Positions 45,570 through 58,279 of a DNA stretch of 64,000 nt are shown here, piece by piece. The stretch is from positions 14,738,883-14,802,882 of the forward strand of contig JAJEKV010000036.1 in the NCBI GenBank assembly GCA_021234155.1, in the 5' to 3' direction. Both the position numbers and the translations under genes were made by a program. This DNA is from Isoetes taiwanensis (taxonomy: Eukaryota > Streptophyta > Lycopodiopsida > Isoetales > Isoetaceae). Numbering within the stretch: position 1 is the first letter of the stretch; each line of letters opens with the position of its first letter. A model generated the notes under the pieces. The model was not told the origin of the DNA. It did no database searches and worked only from the letters and a program-made list of their open reading frames with translations.

Positions 45570-46400
45570 CCCTAACTTTCTAGAATAAAATTTCACGAAA
45601 TCTAAGGCAATCCTATAAAACAGAAGGGAATCTATAGAAATATAAAGAAACTTGATTCTAGAACATTTTAAAATGTTTTAGTTAAAAAGTTCTAGAATGT
45701 TCTAGAAAGTTCTAGAAATTCTAATGTTCTAGAACATTCTGGAGTCTTCTAGAAGTTCTAGAACTTTCCAGATCTTCTAGAAGTTCTAGAACTTTCTAGC
45801 ATGTTCCACAGGTTCTATAACTTTCCATAATGTTCTAATATATATGTGATTACTAGCGGTGGCTTCTGGAAGTTTCTATTATATATCAGCCGCCAGATCC
45901 TGGCCGCCTAAGTGCTCCCACGCGATCTCAGCCGTCGGATCTGGTGGCTTCTAGAAACTTCTTTGCTGCCCATTGGTGGCTTCCAGAATAGCATGTTCTA
46001 GAATGTTCTATAAGGTTCTAAAATATTCCAAACCATTATGGAAGCCACCAATGAGCTGCCAAGAAGTTTCTAGAAGCCACCAGATCCGACGGTTGATTGC
46101 GTGGGAGCAAATGGGCGGCCAGGATCTGGTGGCTAATATATAATGGAAGCTTTTGGAAGCCATTGCTAGTAATTACATATATTAGGATGTAGAATCTTCT
46201 ATAGAATATTCTAGAACATTTCTAGAATGTTTCTAGAACCTTCTATCTAGAACTTTCTAGAAGGTTCTAGAATCTTCTAGAATGTTCTACATTATTCTTG
46301 GTGGATGCGATCTAATCCGTCGAATCCAGTGGCCCATCTCATCTGTCCATTCCTGCACAAATATCCCACATTGCATTCATGCAGAAAAGAGCTCAATATT
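45570..46400. repeat. HSE-rich dispersed repeat, copy B, with internal inverted repeat
   Basis: Starts with GAAATCTAAGGCAATC (reverse of a segment near 27895), then TTCTAGAA arrays (about 45655-45840). Core 45849-45990 has an inverted partner at 46035-46176 (ATTACTAGCG, AGATCCTGGCCG, GGTGGCTTC motifs in both), the arms being about 140 bp with a 45-bp spacer. More TTCTAGAA runs follow to 46290, then a segment (46290-46385) that is the reverse of copy A 28073-28160. The whole unit is nearly palindromic. Confidence 0.85.
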
Positions 46401-46888
46401 CCAGTATATATTCCGCGCCAATCTTACGCCTTCTAGATGCTCATGATAAGCGCCTCAATGATTACTAGGACTTTCTGAAATGCTAATAGTCTGGGTATTG
46501 TGGAAATTTGTAGGTATTCTATGCCATGCTCCATTGCTCTTTCCCATCTCTATAGTTTTGCATAAACTTTAGTTGTCTGTTTACAGGTACTGAATGCTTC
46601 ATTAAAGATGCAATAAATAATTGATATATTGCTTGATTTGCTCTTTAATTTTTTTGTTATAGTAACGCTTGTGGTATTCTAGATTGACTCCTTTGCTATT
46701 TATCCACACATATATAATTCAGTCTCTCATTTTTCTTATTTTGTTTTGTTCTGCACTTCTATTTTTTCTCCGCCGCAATCCTTTTCATTATATAAATGCC
46801 ACGTATCATCAGAAGCATTTGATCCGTAACATGGCATCATACTTCAACTCCAGATTACCATTCTTAGAATAGCTGTGAAAAAACCTTA
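46401..46888. other. No gene recognised
   Basis: AT-rich sequence between the HSE repeat and the sucrose-phosphatase fragment. The missing 3' exons of that gene would be expected here and are absent. Confidence 0.4.
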
Positions 46889-47669
46889 CCATGGTTGCCT
46901 ACAGCTGCTGGAAGTTTCCTCATTGTTTTCAACATCACCAAGAAGCCACTTTTTCCATAACAATTGATGCATCACAATGTCATGTATAACTGTAACCTCA
47001 TCCTTTCTTGGACGAAGACCATGTTTCAAGTTAGAGACGTCACGAGGAGAAACATTGGGGGCAATACTGAAATGCTGCAGTGCCTGGATAATTGCACCTG
47101 CACATCTCTTTGTTGCAAACATTTTATGGTTCTCTTTGGCATGCAAATCATGCCACTGGACCAACTCTTCAAGAGCATTGCTGACCTGAAAAAATAGAGC
47201 ACAGTTTCAAAAGGAGAAAAAGAAAGAAATAAAAGTTACATAGTTTACATAATCATCAAGAAATTGCAGCCATAGCATAATCGGTGATCATCTGAACTAG
47301 ACAAGAACTATTAAAGAAGCATACTTACAATCACGCCATATACATCTCCATCATTGCCAGAATCACTACAGACAAGCACCTTTTCAGGGGGTCTTCCTTC
47401 ACTTGTGAACTTCCGAAGCAAGTATGCCAATGCTTGGCCTTTCCCTGCTGCTTTGAGATAAAACATCAAGATCTCCTCCTCTGCTGTAAATGAGTTTAAC
47501 ATCCAGCTGTAGAGGCAAAGAGGTTAACATGGCATTTTCTTTCTCATCAAACAAAGGCAAAGAGCTTACTCCATGAGCCTTTAGCTTGTTTAAACTCTTC
47601 AATAACCCTCGGAGCTCAGACTTTGTCAATACCGAAACTCACTTTATGCGGTCCCTGCTCTGTCTCTAC
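46889..47669 (-). pseudogene. SPP: Sucrose-phosphate phosphatase gene fragment, two exons
   Basis: SPP hydrolyses sucrose-6-phosphate in the last step of sucrose synthesis. Exon A (47669-47339) begins VETEQGPHKVSFGIDK, then hits a TGA; later frames read [15 protein letters not shown] and [13 protein letters not shown], then [10 protein letters not shown], where the family has CGDSGND, followed by a short deletion before DVYGVI. Exon B (47185-46889, 99 codons) is intact with proper splice sites: VSNALEELVQWHDLHAK, AGAIIQALQHFSIAPN, VSPRDV. The N-terminal DLDHT catalytic part and the C-terminal domain are missing. The intron survives, so this is a truncated genomic copy, not a processed one. 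Confidence 0.82.
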
Positions 47670-49181
47670 CTAAGCACATATGATTAAACACCATGAGCAT
47701 TCCTAATGAATGTAAGCTGTATCCTTCATACAGGCTACATAAGACAGATACAAGACCATTTCCATCAAGCATCACACATAAGGGAGAGAAGCAATCTAAC
47801 ATGTTTCTCTTTATTGGATGATTTTTATTTAACCCAATACAATATTATCAGTCCATCACGATAAAACAGTTCACCCCATGCAGCCTTCAAAACTTTTCTT
47901 CTGATAGTCTTCCAACTTAAGATTGTTTGTGGTGCCCATCATAACAACTTTATTACTTTTTCAGCCGTGGACAGTGTTTAGTACTTCTTAATTTAGTTAT
48001 GAAGTTAAACAATATGTCATGGAAAGCCTGGATTGGTTTTAGATGCAAAACTTTGGGGGTTATGAAGGGACACAGAATGCTCAATCTAGAAAAAATACAT
48101 TTGACCCAAAGGTAGCTCAATTACTGCACCTGGAAAGTCAACATTCTGAAAAATTTGAAGCCACTTCAACAATGATTTTTCTGTTCCATCCAATGTTCAA
48201 CTCCTTCTCTCATCCATCATCAGGGATCATTACATCACTATACATGATTTCCGTTCCAACTGACAGGATAGTTATATCAGGTGTGAGCAATGGTTTGTGA
48301 GTCCTCAATTCCTTGTACAATGCAAGAGATCCTCCAGTAGAAAATACCAACAAAGAATCCACGCTGTATTCTGCAACTCACAATGCTCCAAAATGCAACA
48401 GAGACTCATTATTAGTGTCCTCGTGGTCCACCCGCAGGTAAAACAAAAGCATTTCACATATACTGATTCAAGGCCTTTACAAGGATCAATGCCATAACAA
48501 AAAGAACGAATCTAGCTCTTGCACAGAAGGTAAAGTAGCAGAAAATCCCGCCTCCTATGCTGCCAAGGCAAGCTGATACATAAAATGATCCAGCAAAATA
48601 ATCCAACAAAATGATCCAGAATACTTCCAATTGCTGGTGGATTGGATAGAACAGAGCATGGAATTGGGAGATCTTACAGTGCCGGCTGTTAGCCTGCTAA
48701 GGCCGGATCATGGCCGGACTTTGCATTCCTTTGTGCTCAACGACGCAAAATGGCTCCATCACCATAGGCAGAAAAAGCAGAGGATGGGCATCATACCCGA
48801 GAAGAGAAGACCATCTGTGATGAACCGCCAGATTGAATCCTAAAGACCCCTAATGCTCGTCAACAGCAGCTAAACCCAACCTCTAACGCTGACTAATGCA
48901 GGTTCACAAATCTCCATCGTCCAAAAAGTCCTCGAAACGAAAAACCCACCTATCGGCCCATCAATCAAAGGTTTCCCCTTCGGGCAACCCAAAAAAAATG
49001 AAAACTAAGGGCATCTCATGAATTAAGCTTAAAAGGCCTTTGGGAGGTTTTCCCTTTCTTTAATCCAAATTTGTCATGAAGTTGAACGGAACATGATTAA
49101 TACGACAAGCTGGTTCATATCAGATGCCTCAAATTTTCCATTTGTCATAAAGTTTCTTTTGTAATACCTTAACCATGGTTT
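47670..49181. other. No gene recognised
   Basis: I looked for the missing N-terminal exons of the sucrose-phosphatase on the minus strand and did not see them. A 70-codon plus ORF (48631-48843) ending in a basic segment has no recognisable family. The right part may be the 3' flank of the PPR gene. Confidence 0.4.
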
Positions 49182-51932
49182 TCAACAGCGTATGCATGCA
49201 CTAACAAATGCAGTTATTTCTGTTGCATTTGGCTGAAAAGGCATACTAGCAAGTAGTTCATTTCCTTCATCCAACAGTCCTACTCTTCCACAAAGGTCGA
49301 CCATACACCCATAATGTTCCAGTGTTGGTGTTTGGCAATAACCAACACTCATAGCAGTAAAGTTGTGAAGGCCTTCATACTGCATCCCCACATGACTACA
49401 TGCAGTTAAGATAATTATAAAAGTGACTTTGTCTGGCTTCATCCCTTTCAACTGCATTTCCTGTAGTATTTCAAGTGCATCCTCGCCATGCCCATTCTGA
49501 GCATATGCTGCAGCCATGGCATTCCATGATGCCACAGCATGGTCATGCATTTTCTGAAATGCAGTGCGTGCCGAAAAGAGGCATCCACATTTTCCATACA
49601 TGTTGATAAGTGCAGTTCCTACAGAAATATTGGACTCGAGTTCAGTGTTAACAATCTCAGCATTTATAAACCTTCCACTGGTTATATCTGCCAAAGTGCT
49701 ACATGCATCAAGAATGCTCACATATGTAATGTCATTAGGTTCTACTTCTTCCAGATGCATGCCTTCATAAAGTTTGAGTGCGTTCGTTGCATTTCCATAT
49801 TGGTTGCATGCAGTTATCATTGCAGTCCATGACACCACATTTGGACTTTTGAGCCTTGAGAACACAATCCATGCATCTCGCAGCCTTCTGCATCTCCCAT
49901 ACATAGTCATAAGGACATTTGCAACAGCAGTATCATCTGTCATTCCATGGATGATTGTGCGGGCATGCATAAGCAATCCATTTGATGCAGTAGACAGTTC
50001 AGTACATGCATCCAGCATGCTAATGAAAGTTACGGAATTTGGTTGTAGATCACTTTGCTCCAATTCCTGAAATAGCTGCAGGGCCATTTGGCAATAACCA
50101 TAATATGTACATGATGAGATCATGGCGTTCCATACAATGACATCTCTCTCCTGCATCGTCTCAAACACCACCCTTGCACTGGCCATGCTTCCACAATTGT
50201 TATACATATTGATGAATGCAGTACCAATGATGGTATTTCCCCCTAGCCCATCACAGATAGAGCAAGAATGCACAAATATACCATTTGGCAAAGCCCTTAG
50301 ACTGGCACAAACATCAAGGGCATTCAGTAACGATAACTCATCTGATTTTTTCTGTTCTACACGCATATATTGGAAGAGCCTCAAGGCTTTTTTCCCATCT
50401 CCATTTGTGATAAAGGATGCAATCACAGCATTCCATGAACTCATATATTTGGACGTTCTATCAAAGACAACACAGGCAAGTTCTACATTTCCACAGTTTC
50501 CATACATATTGACGAGAGCATTTTGTAAACTTAGAGATTCTGTAGTGCACTTGTTAATTGTCTTGGCATGGATCATCTTTCCTAATGCTAAATCTTCTGA
50601 AACGACACATGCTGAGAGGATAACTGAGAATGTTAAGTCATCTGCTTCAATATTGTCAAGCTCCATTTGCCAAAATAAGTAGAGTGATTCTCTTACATTT
50701 CTATACTGAGCATACATGGAAATAATTATATTCCAAGAAATTGTATTTCGATAACCCATTCTTGCAAAAACATCATGTGCTCTTGTGATACAACCACACT
50801 TTCCATACATGTTGATAAGGCCATTGATTGCTGCAACATCAGTCTTTATTCCACTTTCAAGAATAAGGGCATGCATGAGTGTGCCCTCTAACAAAGCAAG
50901 CATAGATGCACAGCTATCAAGCATAGTGGCAACAGTCACTTGGTCTGGCTGGAAACCTTGTAGACACATTTTGCCTAAAGATTGAAAGGGCATCCAGATC
51001 TTGCCTATTCTGAGCATACACTGCCATCATAGCATTCCAGGACACTTTATTTTTCTGCGCATTTGATCAAAAACCATGCGAGCATGTTCCACACTTTGAC
51101 ACTTTCCATACATCTTCAAAAGAGCAGTTCCTAACACAACATCAAATTCTGATTTGCTTTCGATAATACTACTATGAAGAAGCAAACCTTCTTCTAGGAT
51201 AGCCAGGCTAGCACAAGCATCAAGAGCATTAAGAAAGCTCACGTTGTTTGGATTTGTTCCTGCCTTAACCATCGATTTAAGAAGCTGTAGAGAATTTTCA
51301 GGATATCCATTTTGCACTTGTACTGCAATAAAACTATTCCAAGAAACAGTACTTCTGGAACGCATTGTTTCAAAGACAGTGCTAGCACAATCTAGGCAGC
51401 GAAATTTTCCATACATGTTTATGAGGGTATTACCTATCACTATGTCTGCTGCGATATTATCTGATAAGAGCTGAGCATGAATAAACTTACCTCCTGCTAA
51501 GGAACCCTCCATGGTATAAGCAGATAAAATGCTGGAATAAGCAAACGTATCTGGCCGAACATTGTTGACCTGCATTTGTCTAAACAAAGAAACAGTCTCT
51601 TTTCCACGCCCATGCTGGACAAGGGCATCAAGCAAAGAGTTCCACGAGTACACATTCTGGTCATGGATTCTTACGAATAAAGCTCGGCAATCTGTCAGAC
51701 TACCGCATTTTCCATATGTAATAATCAGAAGATTGTTTAAGAAGGTAATTTTGTCAAACCTGCTAAGCAGAATATGGGCATGAACCCATTTGGTCTGTGA
51801 GAAGGCGTTTTGATTCCTACAGAGTTTTAAAGCATGATCATACGCTGCACAATTTTCTGGAAGGTGGTGCTTGCATAGGCTTGTCAAAGTTCTCTTGGCG
51901 CCTTGCTGTTTGAGGTTGCAGCGAAACAGCAT
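49182..51932 (-). CDS. PLS-class pentatricopeptide repeat protein with a compensated frameshift
   Basis: PPR proteins bind organelle RNA base by base and support editing, splicing or stability. The gene reads for about 916 codons with no intron: roughly two dozen 31-36 residue repeats of mixed P, L and S type, with recurring (I/L)NMYGKCG, SWNAM and (A/V)YAQ(N/H)G motifs. The first part (51932-51027) ends in TGA; the second (from 51017) is in the same frame. Between T-runs at 51050-51054 and 50969-50972 another frame gives a normal repeat (VSWNAMMAVYAQNR), so a +/-1 pair has shifted about 80 bp. The C-terminus has YGCMVDLCGRVGLLDE and stops soon after (VSACIRC), so E and DYW domains are cut or absent. 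An organelle transit peptide is likely but not obvious. Confidence 0.9.
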
Positions 51933-53860
51933 TCATGTCCAACCCAAATACCCAGCACTTTTCTTGATAGTGCTCAACGATGACGTGGCATAAGCACTAG
52001 GGTTTTTAAGGGGATGCACAGTTCAGGGTGAATTCAGTCCTTTCAACCGTGTTTGGAAGTTCCTTTGCATTGGACGAACTTATTGTTCCGTTTTGAGTTG
52101 CCCAGAGTTATTGGTCGTGGGCGTGGCAGCATCATAACCGTTGGTTATTCTACAAAATGGAATTACCATTGTGACCATTGGTTATTCTACGGGACAGAAT
52201 CACCAACCATTGAGGTTGCACCACATCAGCTTGACAAGGGTATCTCTATTTTCAACCCATCACTTGTATATAACAAATTTTGGTTCCTCTTTTTTTTTAG
52301 CACACCCGGCCCTACTTAGGACAAACCTCTGACCTTTCGACCGTGTCTCTTCCACATAAGCAAAATCTGATGTAGCGCTACGTGAAACCATCGGATCTAC
52401 AATTTCATGAATCTATGGCCACGAAAATTAGATAAGACATGAAGTTAGTACCGCGGAGATAGCAATGCCATCAAGCGGCCGAGACAAAGAAGCACAAGGC
52501 ATGCCATTTTACGCTCCACTTCCTACTTTTCGGGGATGTCGGATTGATTGGGTGTTCTTCCTAACCAGCGAACTCACCTTGCTTATCATTTCATTTTATG
52601 TTTTGGTAATTCTTATGGCATTCATGTTCACTTGAGTTCTTAGGATCATAGCGGCAACATCATCTCACGGTTGGACATTTACGGCAATATATGGCTCTCG
52701 GGTAACTCTAGAACTTCGATCATTTCATTTTTTCCCAGCCCGGCCAATTTTCCCTTTGTGGACTTTTCGCGGTCGGCTTTTATGGCCTCTTGAATGGAGA
52801 TCTTCATTGCCAACATCTATGAACTCATATGTGTCTTTGCAAAAAGCTCTTGTAATGCTTGATCGGTTTGAAACTGGGTAAATTCACGAACTCTTACCAC
52901 ATTCAATAACATGCTATCTGGGGATTTTTGCAGCAATCTCGATTTGGTATCTTTTGCAGATAGTATGCTGCTTCTAAGGCGATTCTTCTATCACGACATA
53001 CCATACACGGGACTAAGCTTAGAGTTGATGGTTGTCCGAGGGAAAGTTTAATGAAGCTTTGGTTATTGGATTTAAAGCAACTATATTCTGTAATATTGCT
53101 CCAGATCTCTGAATCCATTTAGACAAGGTATTCGGACTAAACCCTCACTTTCTTGGTTAGTGTAGATTCTAAATTTCCTTGTGTTGAATATAGTCTTGCA
53201 CATATTCATCCATATCTTCCATAATGACGGTTCTTCCATTCCAAATCTTGAGGACTTGGTATGTCTCATACTTAATTTAAGGCGGTTCAAAGAGAGAATT
53301 GTCCCAACCAAGCTTCCAGTTTTGTTTGATAAGTTTCACTAGTTGCCTGGAAGATATGTCCTAACCAAGCTCCCAGTTTTATTTAATTTTCCTTTTTTAT
53401 CTGAGATCATTACTAATTTTTATTGATTCTTGGACTATTTGGTGGACCTCTTAGTGATTATTTAGTTGGAAGTATAAGAATCCTTTTTACAATATCTTTG
53501 CAGATGCAAGGTAGAGTGCCTCAAGTACTCAATTTATGCTGTCACCTAAGAATCTTCAAAATTTACAAATATGGCATACTTATTTTTCTTTGACTTCATG
53601 AATAGATTGATTCTTCTTCCCATTAAATCCTAGTGATGCCCCACTTCTTTCAAAGTCTTGCAACATCCAAAGAAAATTTAAAATTGTCCTTCCAAATAGG
53701 ATTGTTGCCTCCTTCTTCGTTGCACTTGGTGCATTGTCTTACTGTCAGATCTATCCATGCCAAGAGTGTTTGTCTGCATCTTTACATCTGTTCAAGTATC
53801 ACCCTTGAGGACCTTATTCACATCTATTACCAATTCCAAAACATCACAAGGAGCTTATTC
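51933..53860. other. PPR upstream flank and gene-free sequence
   Basis: 52130-52200 holds two copies of TTGGTTATTCTAC about 42 bp apart. No promoter element is firm. ORFs up to 88 codons lack recognisable domains. Confidence 0.4.
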
Positions 53861-53995
53861 ATACTCACTCATGAGGTGCTTACCCATGAGCATCTGGAAG
53901 ATTCTAGAATATTGCAAAGTTTCAAAACATTCTCTTTTTAGATTGATGTGCTTACCCATGAGCATCTAGAACATTTTAGAATATCCCAAAACCAT
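53861..53995. repeat. Short direct duplication
   Basis: GTGCTTACCCATGAGCATCT occurs at about 53876 and 53948, each followed by a TTYTAGAATAT-like motif and later CAAAAC. The second copy is slightly changed. Confidence 0.75.
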
Positions 53996-55340
53996 GTACT
54001 AACATGAAACAAGTAGCTCCAATTGCTTGTGTTTGTTAAAGAGTCTCCAAAGACGAACGTAGCAGGAGAACATTTATTTCTACTCTACATCCTACTAACA
54101 ATAAACAAATTATGACAAAGGAGGGAAAAGCATCCTTAGTCGTAGTCTATGTGCTCCAATGTGTGATACAAAGTGCTCAAGCTTTGCTTTATTGTTAAGA
54201 TTTTATCTATTTCTCTTTTGACGTTAAAATACTATCTATCTATCTATCTTTGGAAAAAAATATGCTTGACAACATATATGATCAATGTATGTCATGTTAG
54301 AAGAAATATATTTGACCAACTGAAGACCAACAAACCTAATCCAGACCACTAGAATGGATATGTTCAACCTTTATTAGTCGGGAAACTGCAATAAGAAGTG
54401 GAAACCATGATCCAACCTGAAATCTTAAATCCTGAACAACTATAGAAATCGAGATCCATTAGCCCTCATCCCTTCTGCTCCTTCATGCCCTAAAATATAG
54501 AGACTTGATTTTAGAACATTCATTTGCTCTGTTTACGATCAAAGAACACAATAATTACAACAACTAGAAATATAAGAATAGATGAAGCCAAGAATTTAAA
54601 CTCAATGCTTCAAAAATATTGTGTACACCAAATTCAAGCAATTGACCTACGAATCAAGGTAGTATTCTTAGTCCCCTATATTATACCATCAAACAAGGGT
54701 TTGCCCCTAAAAATTTAGTCCTCATCAAGATGGCATAAAGAGGCAGGGGGCTTGTAGGTTGCGTCTCGGTCTAGGCCCTCTTGGTTTGGGACTAAGAGTT
54801 AGTCTTCATCATCAGGAAGGCTCATGAATGAATGCTACTTGTGGATCAGTCCCACAAGCTAATTGGGGAAGGGTTTGAGTAATGCCAAGACAACCAAATC
54901 CCATGCTATGGACAAAGTGTCAAGAGTGGAGTAAGTAAATAGCTAGATTAGATCCTAGCTAGTGGATAGTAAAAAATCAAGACTTATAGAATATTCTAGA
55001 TTGTAGACTTTCGGTATTGACTAGTTAATAGAATAGACAAACAATTGTAATGCCAGCCAACACTTTTAAAATTGAAGATTGACAAAAGTAGTAGCCGTGC
55101 GCACAAATTAAGGGTGCCACTCTTTACTCCAGCCATGCACCAATCGATTACATGCAAACTAAAAAATTCGTGGCGACTAACCATGCACCAATTCTTTGAA
55201 GGATGAACTTCTGCCATACCATGTCAAAATCATATTGTAAGAGCGCGCTAAATTTCTTGTATAAATGTGTTTGTTGCTTAAAGTACAAGGTACATTAAGA
55301 ATGGACTCAATAGAGCTTGTAACATTTAACAAAAGCGAAG
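53996..55340. other. No gene recognised
   Basis: AT-rich with a short (TATC)n run near 54234-54250. No coding or RNA feature supported. Confidence 0.4.
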
Positions 55341-55520
55341 AAAAATTGATATTATTTTAACGTCCATGGGGACCCTATATCCATGGACCCTATAGTGGGG
55401 TGTGGGATAGGTCTATATATAGTGCAACTCTGGGCAGTCTTGAACTCGAGACATACATGTTCTAGAACTAGTATGTTAGCATAATATCTTGTTGATCAAC
55501 ACTACCCCTTCCAAAAAAAT
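55341..55520 (-). repeat. tRNA-derived SINE-like element
   Basis: Minus-strand reading has GAGTTCAAGACTG (around 55445), a fair B-box match, followed by a body ending ATGGACGTTAAAATAATATC. The GGACGTTAA end resembles those near 3290, 24525 and 33730. An upstream A box is not clear. Probably a SINE fragment. Confidence 0.55.
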
Positions 55521-55823
55521 AGAAGTCCAAGACTTTTTAGCAAGGTCATTCAAGCTCCACCTCATTTTAACCACAGGGTGCTCCTAGCCTGAATGGGTTA
55601 TGCTATTGATGTGTGCTTGCATTGGATTTTGCGTCTGCAGTATAAGTTAAGGGGTGAATTTAGATTTGAATTGTGGTACAAGTGATAGCACTACATTCAT
55701 CATCTGTTAGATCCAATTCATATCGCATAAGTATGAAATGCGACATGATTTGGATTTGGAGTATAAGTTATAGGGTGCTAACACTCTGATATTGATAACA
55801 TGCTATGATTAGTTGCGGTGGAG
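55521..55823. other. No gene recognised
   Basis: Short gap between the SINE and the ALIX fragment. ATTTGGATTTGGAGTATAAGTTA-like sequence partly repeats near 55630-55650. Confidence 0.35.
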
Positions 55824-56843
55824 TCATCCCCAAAGCCATAGGGACACCCACTCTCGCCATCCCCAAAGCCCACTGTCACTATCTCCACCGCCAGCAATTT
55901 GCAGTTGAATGTCATCTATCATTTTTGAAGCTTGAGTATTCCGCATCATCACAAAGTCACTACACTGCTGCTTTAAATTGGTAATAGCATCCTGCAAAGT
56001 CAAATGTAATAATTTCAGTAATTGATTCTTCATTGTGATGGCCGTAAGGTTAAGAGTACATGAACCTGAAGAGTCACGTAAAACTTGAGCCCCTCATTTA
56101 TGTTTTCACGAATTTCACGGTACTTGGCAATTGCAGCAATAATCTGCCTCAAGACTTTTTCATGGGCAACTGATTTTATTAAAGTTCAAACATAACTTAA
56201 TTGGAAAAATACAATCATTAGCTGGAAAAATAACAATTCAATATCAACCTGTATAACCATCCAAGTTAACTGTTGATACAAATGCATCATTGTTCACCTG
56301 TATCCATAATCCAAAATACTTAGGTTTTGCAAACTATCTTAGGCATATTTTAAACATGGCTACATTATTCAGCACTTTACCCTCCATGTCATAGATGCAA
56401 AAACTTACAATATGATCAATTGAGCTATTGCAAAAAAAGTGCAAAATGGTTGATGTCCATTTGATGGCTAGAATTCCTAAAGTCTCCATCATGTTTACAT
56501 ACATAGCAATCCTTTATATTGGGAAACAAGACTCGCTATATCGATTGTCTGAAATGGAATGAGGATATGTGACACACTGTATATAGCTTTGTTTAAATTA
56601 TGACACAAAGAAGAACTAAAAAAACTGATAGATGCACTTTTCATCGAAGAATATGTGATCACAAACAATCAAATTTTCTCACATTTCATTATGATTTCAT
56701 ACCTTGATTTGCTGCAATAACACTCTCTGTGCTTCAACATTTCTTGCCACCTCATTGCAAATATGATCATATTTTACAAGCTCAGATCTAAAGAGGTCCT
56801 CATATGAACCGGACTCTCGGCATCAACTTGGTGGGATATCATC
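55824..56843 (-). pseudogene. ALIX: ALIX/BRO1 gene fragment (V-domain exons)
   Basis: ALIX is an ESCRT-associated adaptor for endosomal sorting; plant ALIX acts in vacuolar trafficking. Four exons near the C-terminus are present in order: 56843-56703 (SGSYEDLFRSELVKYDHI, ARNVEAQRVLLQQI, preceded by a stop and a likely 1-bp loss), 56297-56249 (NNDAFVSTVNLDGY), 56169-56066 (AAIAKYREIRENINEGLKF) and 55991 onward (DAITNLKQQCSDFVM). Splice sites and phases are kept. The last frame runs into a short GGGDSDSGLWGW tail and stops at 55824, so the Pro-rich C-terminus is missing, and I found no BRO1 domain on the right. A truncated genomic copy, not a processed one. Confidence 0.85.
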
Positions 56844-58255
56844 CTAAACAACACGAAAAAGCAGGTTGAAAAAGTGGAGAAGGGTGTGGGAGGTTTTGCT
56901 CTTCACAATCTTTATTATTATCCAATTTGGGCCAAACTCAGAGAAGAGATAACACAAAAGAAAGGAAAACGGTACTGTCTATTATTTAAACCACCCAAAC
57001 TAGAGAGATTTAACAAAAATGAAATCTTATATACAAGTTTATCTAACATGCAATATGTCTCTAAATGCTTCACTTATTCTATTGCTTGATTTGAAACAAA
57101 TGGATAGAGAAAAAAAGGTATTGAAAAGAAAATTGATAGGAGTGGTTTGCTTTTATATGATGAAGAAAGCTGAACTTGCAGTTATTACTTCTATGAAGGT
57201 GACCTAGCAAAAGCTTTAATGACCCATAGTGCAATTGCTTATTCATTTTTCAGATACAATAACATCCCAAAACTAGAACATTTGTAAAGAAAAGGTCATT
57301 CTTGCGTCAACTCCAATCGCACCTTCATTAACCAAGGCGCTATTATATGGTAAGATAATTGCGAATATTGCTGATTATGTCAAAATATTGGCAGAAGCAT
57401 TTATACCTAAGAGTGGAGTTCACTGCTACTATGCATGCGGGCACTTATATTAGGCAATAGGTGATGACAGTTTGGAGAGCTTTCTATGCCATACAGAACA
57501 ACTGTGAAGAGCATAACTTATGCTCTTACTTTAGGGTTCAATGCTAAACTGGCTAAAACTTGGTGACGATTATATCGAATATCTAGCAACAGGGATCACA
57601 GGCCGCCAGATATAAGATCTCTACATTTTTCTAGGTTGGAAAAGTCTTTTGAAGTGTTGGCATGGCGCCTCTTTAACTTCTCATCCACAAGAATCTAATC
57701 AATTCTTACATCTATGAGGGTCCTCTGGCTTTATAAATGGACCTTTTTGCATAAATTTTAATGTCATTCTCAATGATGCCATGATGCCATCGATTGCTTC
57801 AATTCTAGTTTTAATACCAGACTGGGAAGCTTGAGCAACGTTTCTTGCTTTTGGGCCTTGATTTTATAGCTCCATTGCCACTCTATTGTATGAGATCATT
57901 CTGGATATGCACCCAAATACAAAGTTGCAATTTCTGCAATTGCAACATTCCATGGAAAGGACACATATATTTGGATGAAGCAAATGGCATTGTAGCTGTG
58001 GAAATGTGAATAGAGTCTTCTTTTGACTCTTCTATGCTCTTTAGAGATTTTGGGTAGATCAAGCTTAGGCATCTTATCAACTCCTTTCTTTCTAAATCTG
58101 TTTTAGAATATAAAATGTTGTATTAACTTATCGTTACGTAACAAGGATATCAATGGCATTTGCACATACATGCAGTGCAACAATACTTTGTTTAATCTTT
58201 ATATTCCCTTCATTTTTTCCTCGTCTTAGTTCCAACGAGCTCAAATTTTCTTTTT
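56844..58255. other. No gene recognised
   Basis: I looked here for upstream ALIX exons on the minus strand and did not find any. A minus-strand stretch around 57700-58080 is weakly coding-like (ARNVAQASQSGIKTRIEA) but broken and unassigned. Confidence 0.35.
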
Positions 58256-58279
58256 TTATCTTTACATAAACCATAAATA

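Noticed and set aside
53633-53941. 102-codon plus-strand ORF with several open frames
   Set aside because: Translated in all frames without any family resemblance; includes a local DNA duplication.
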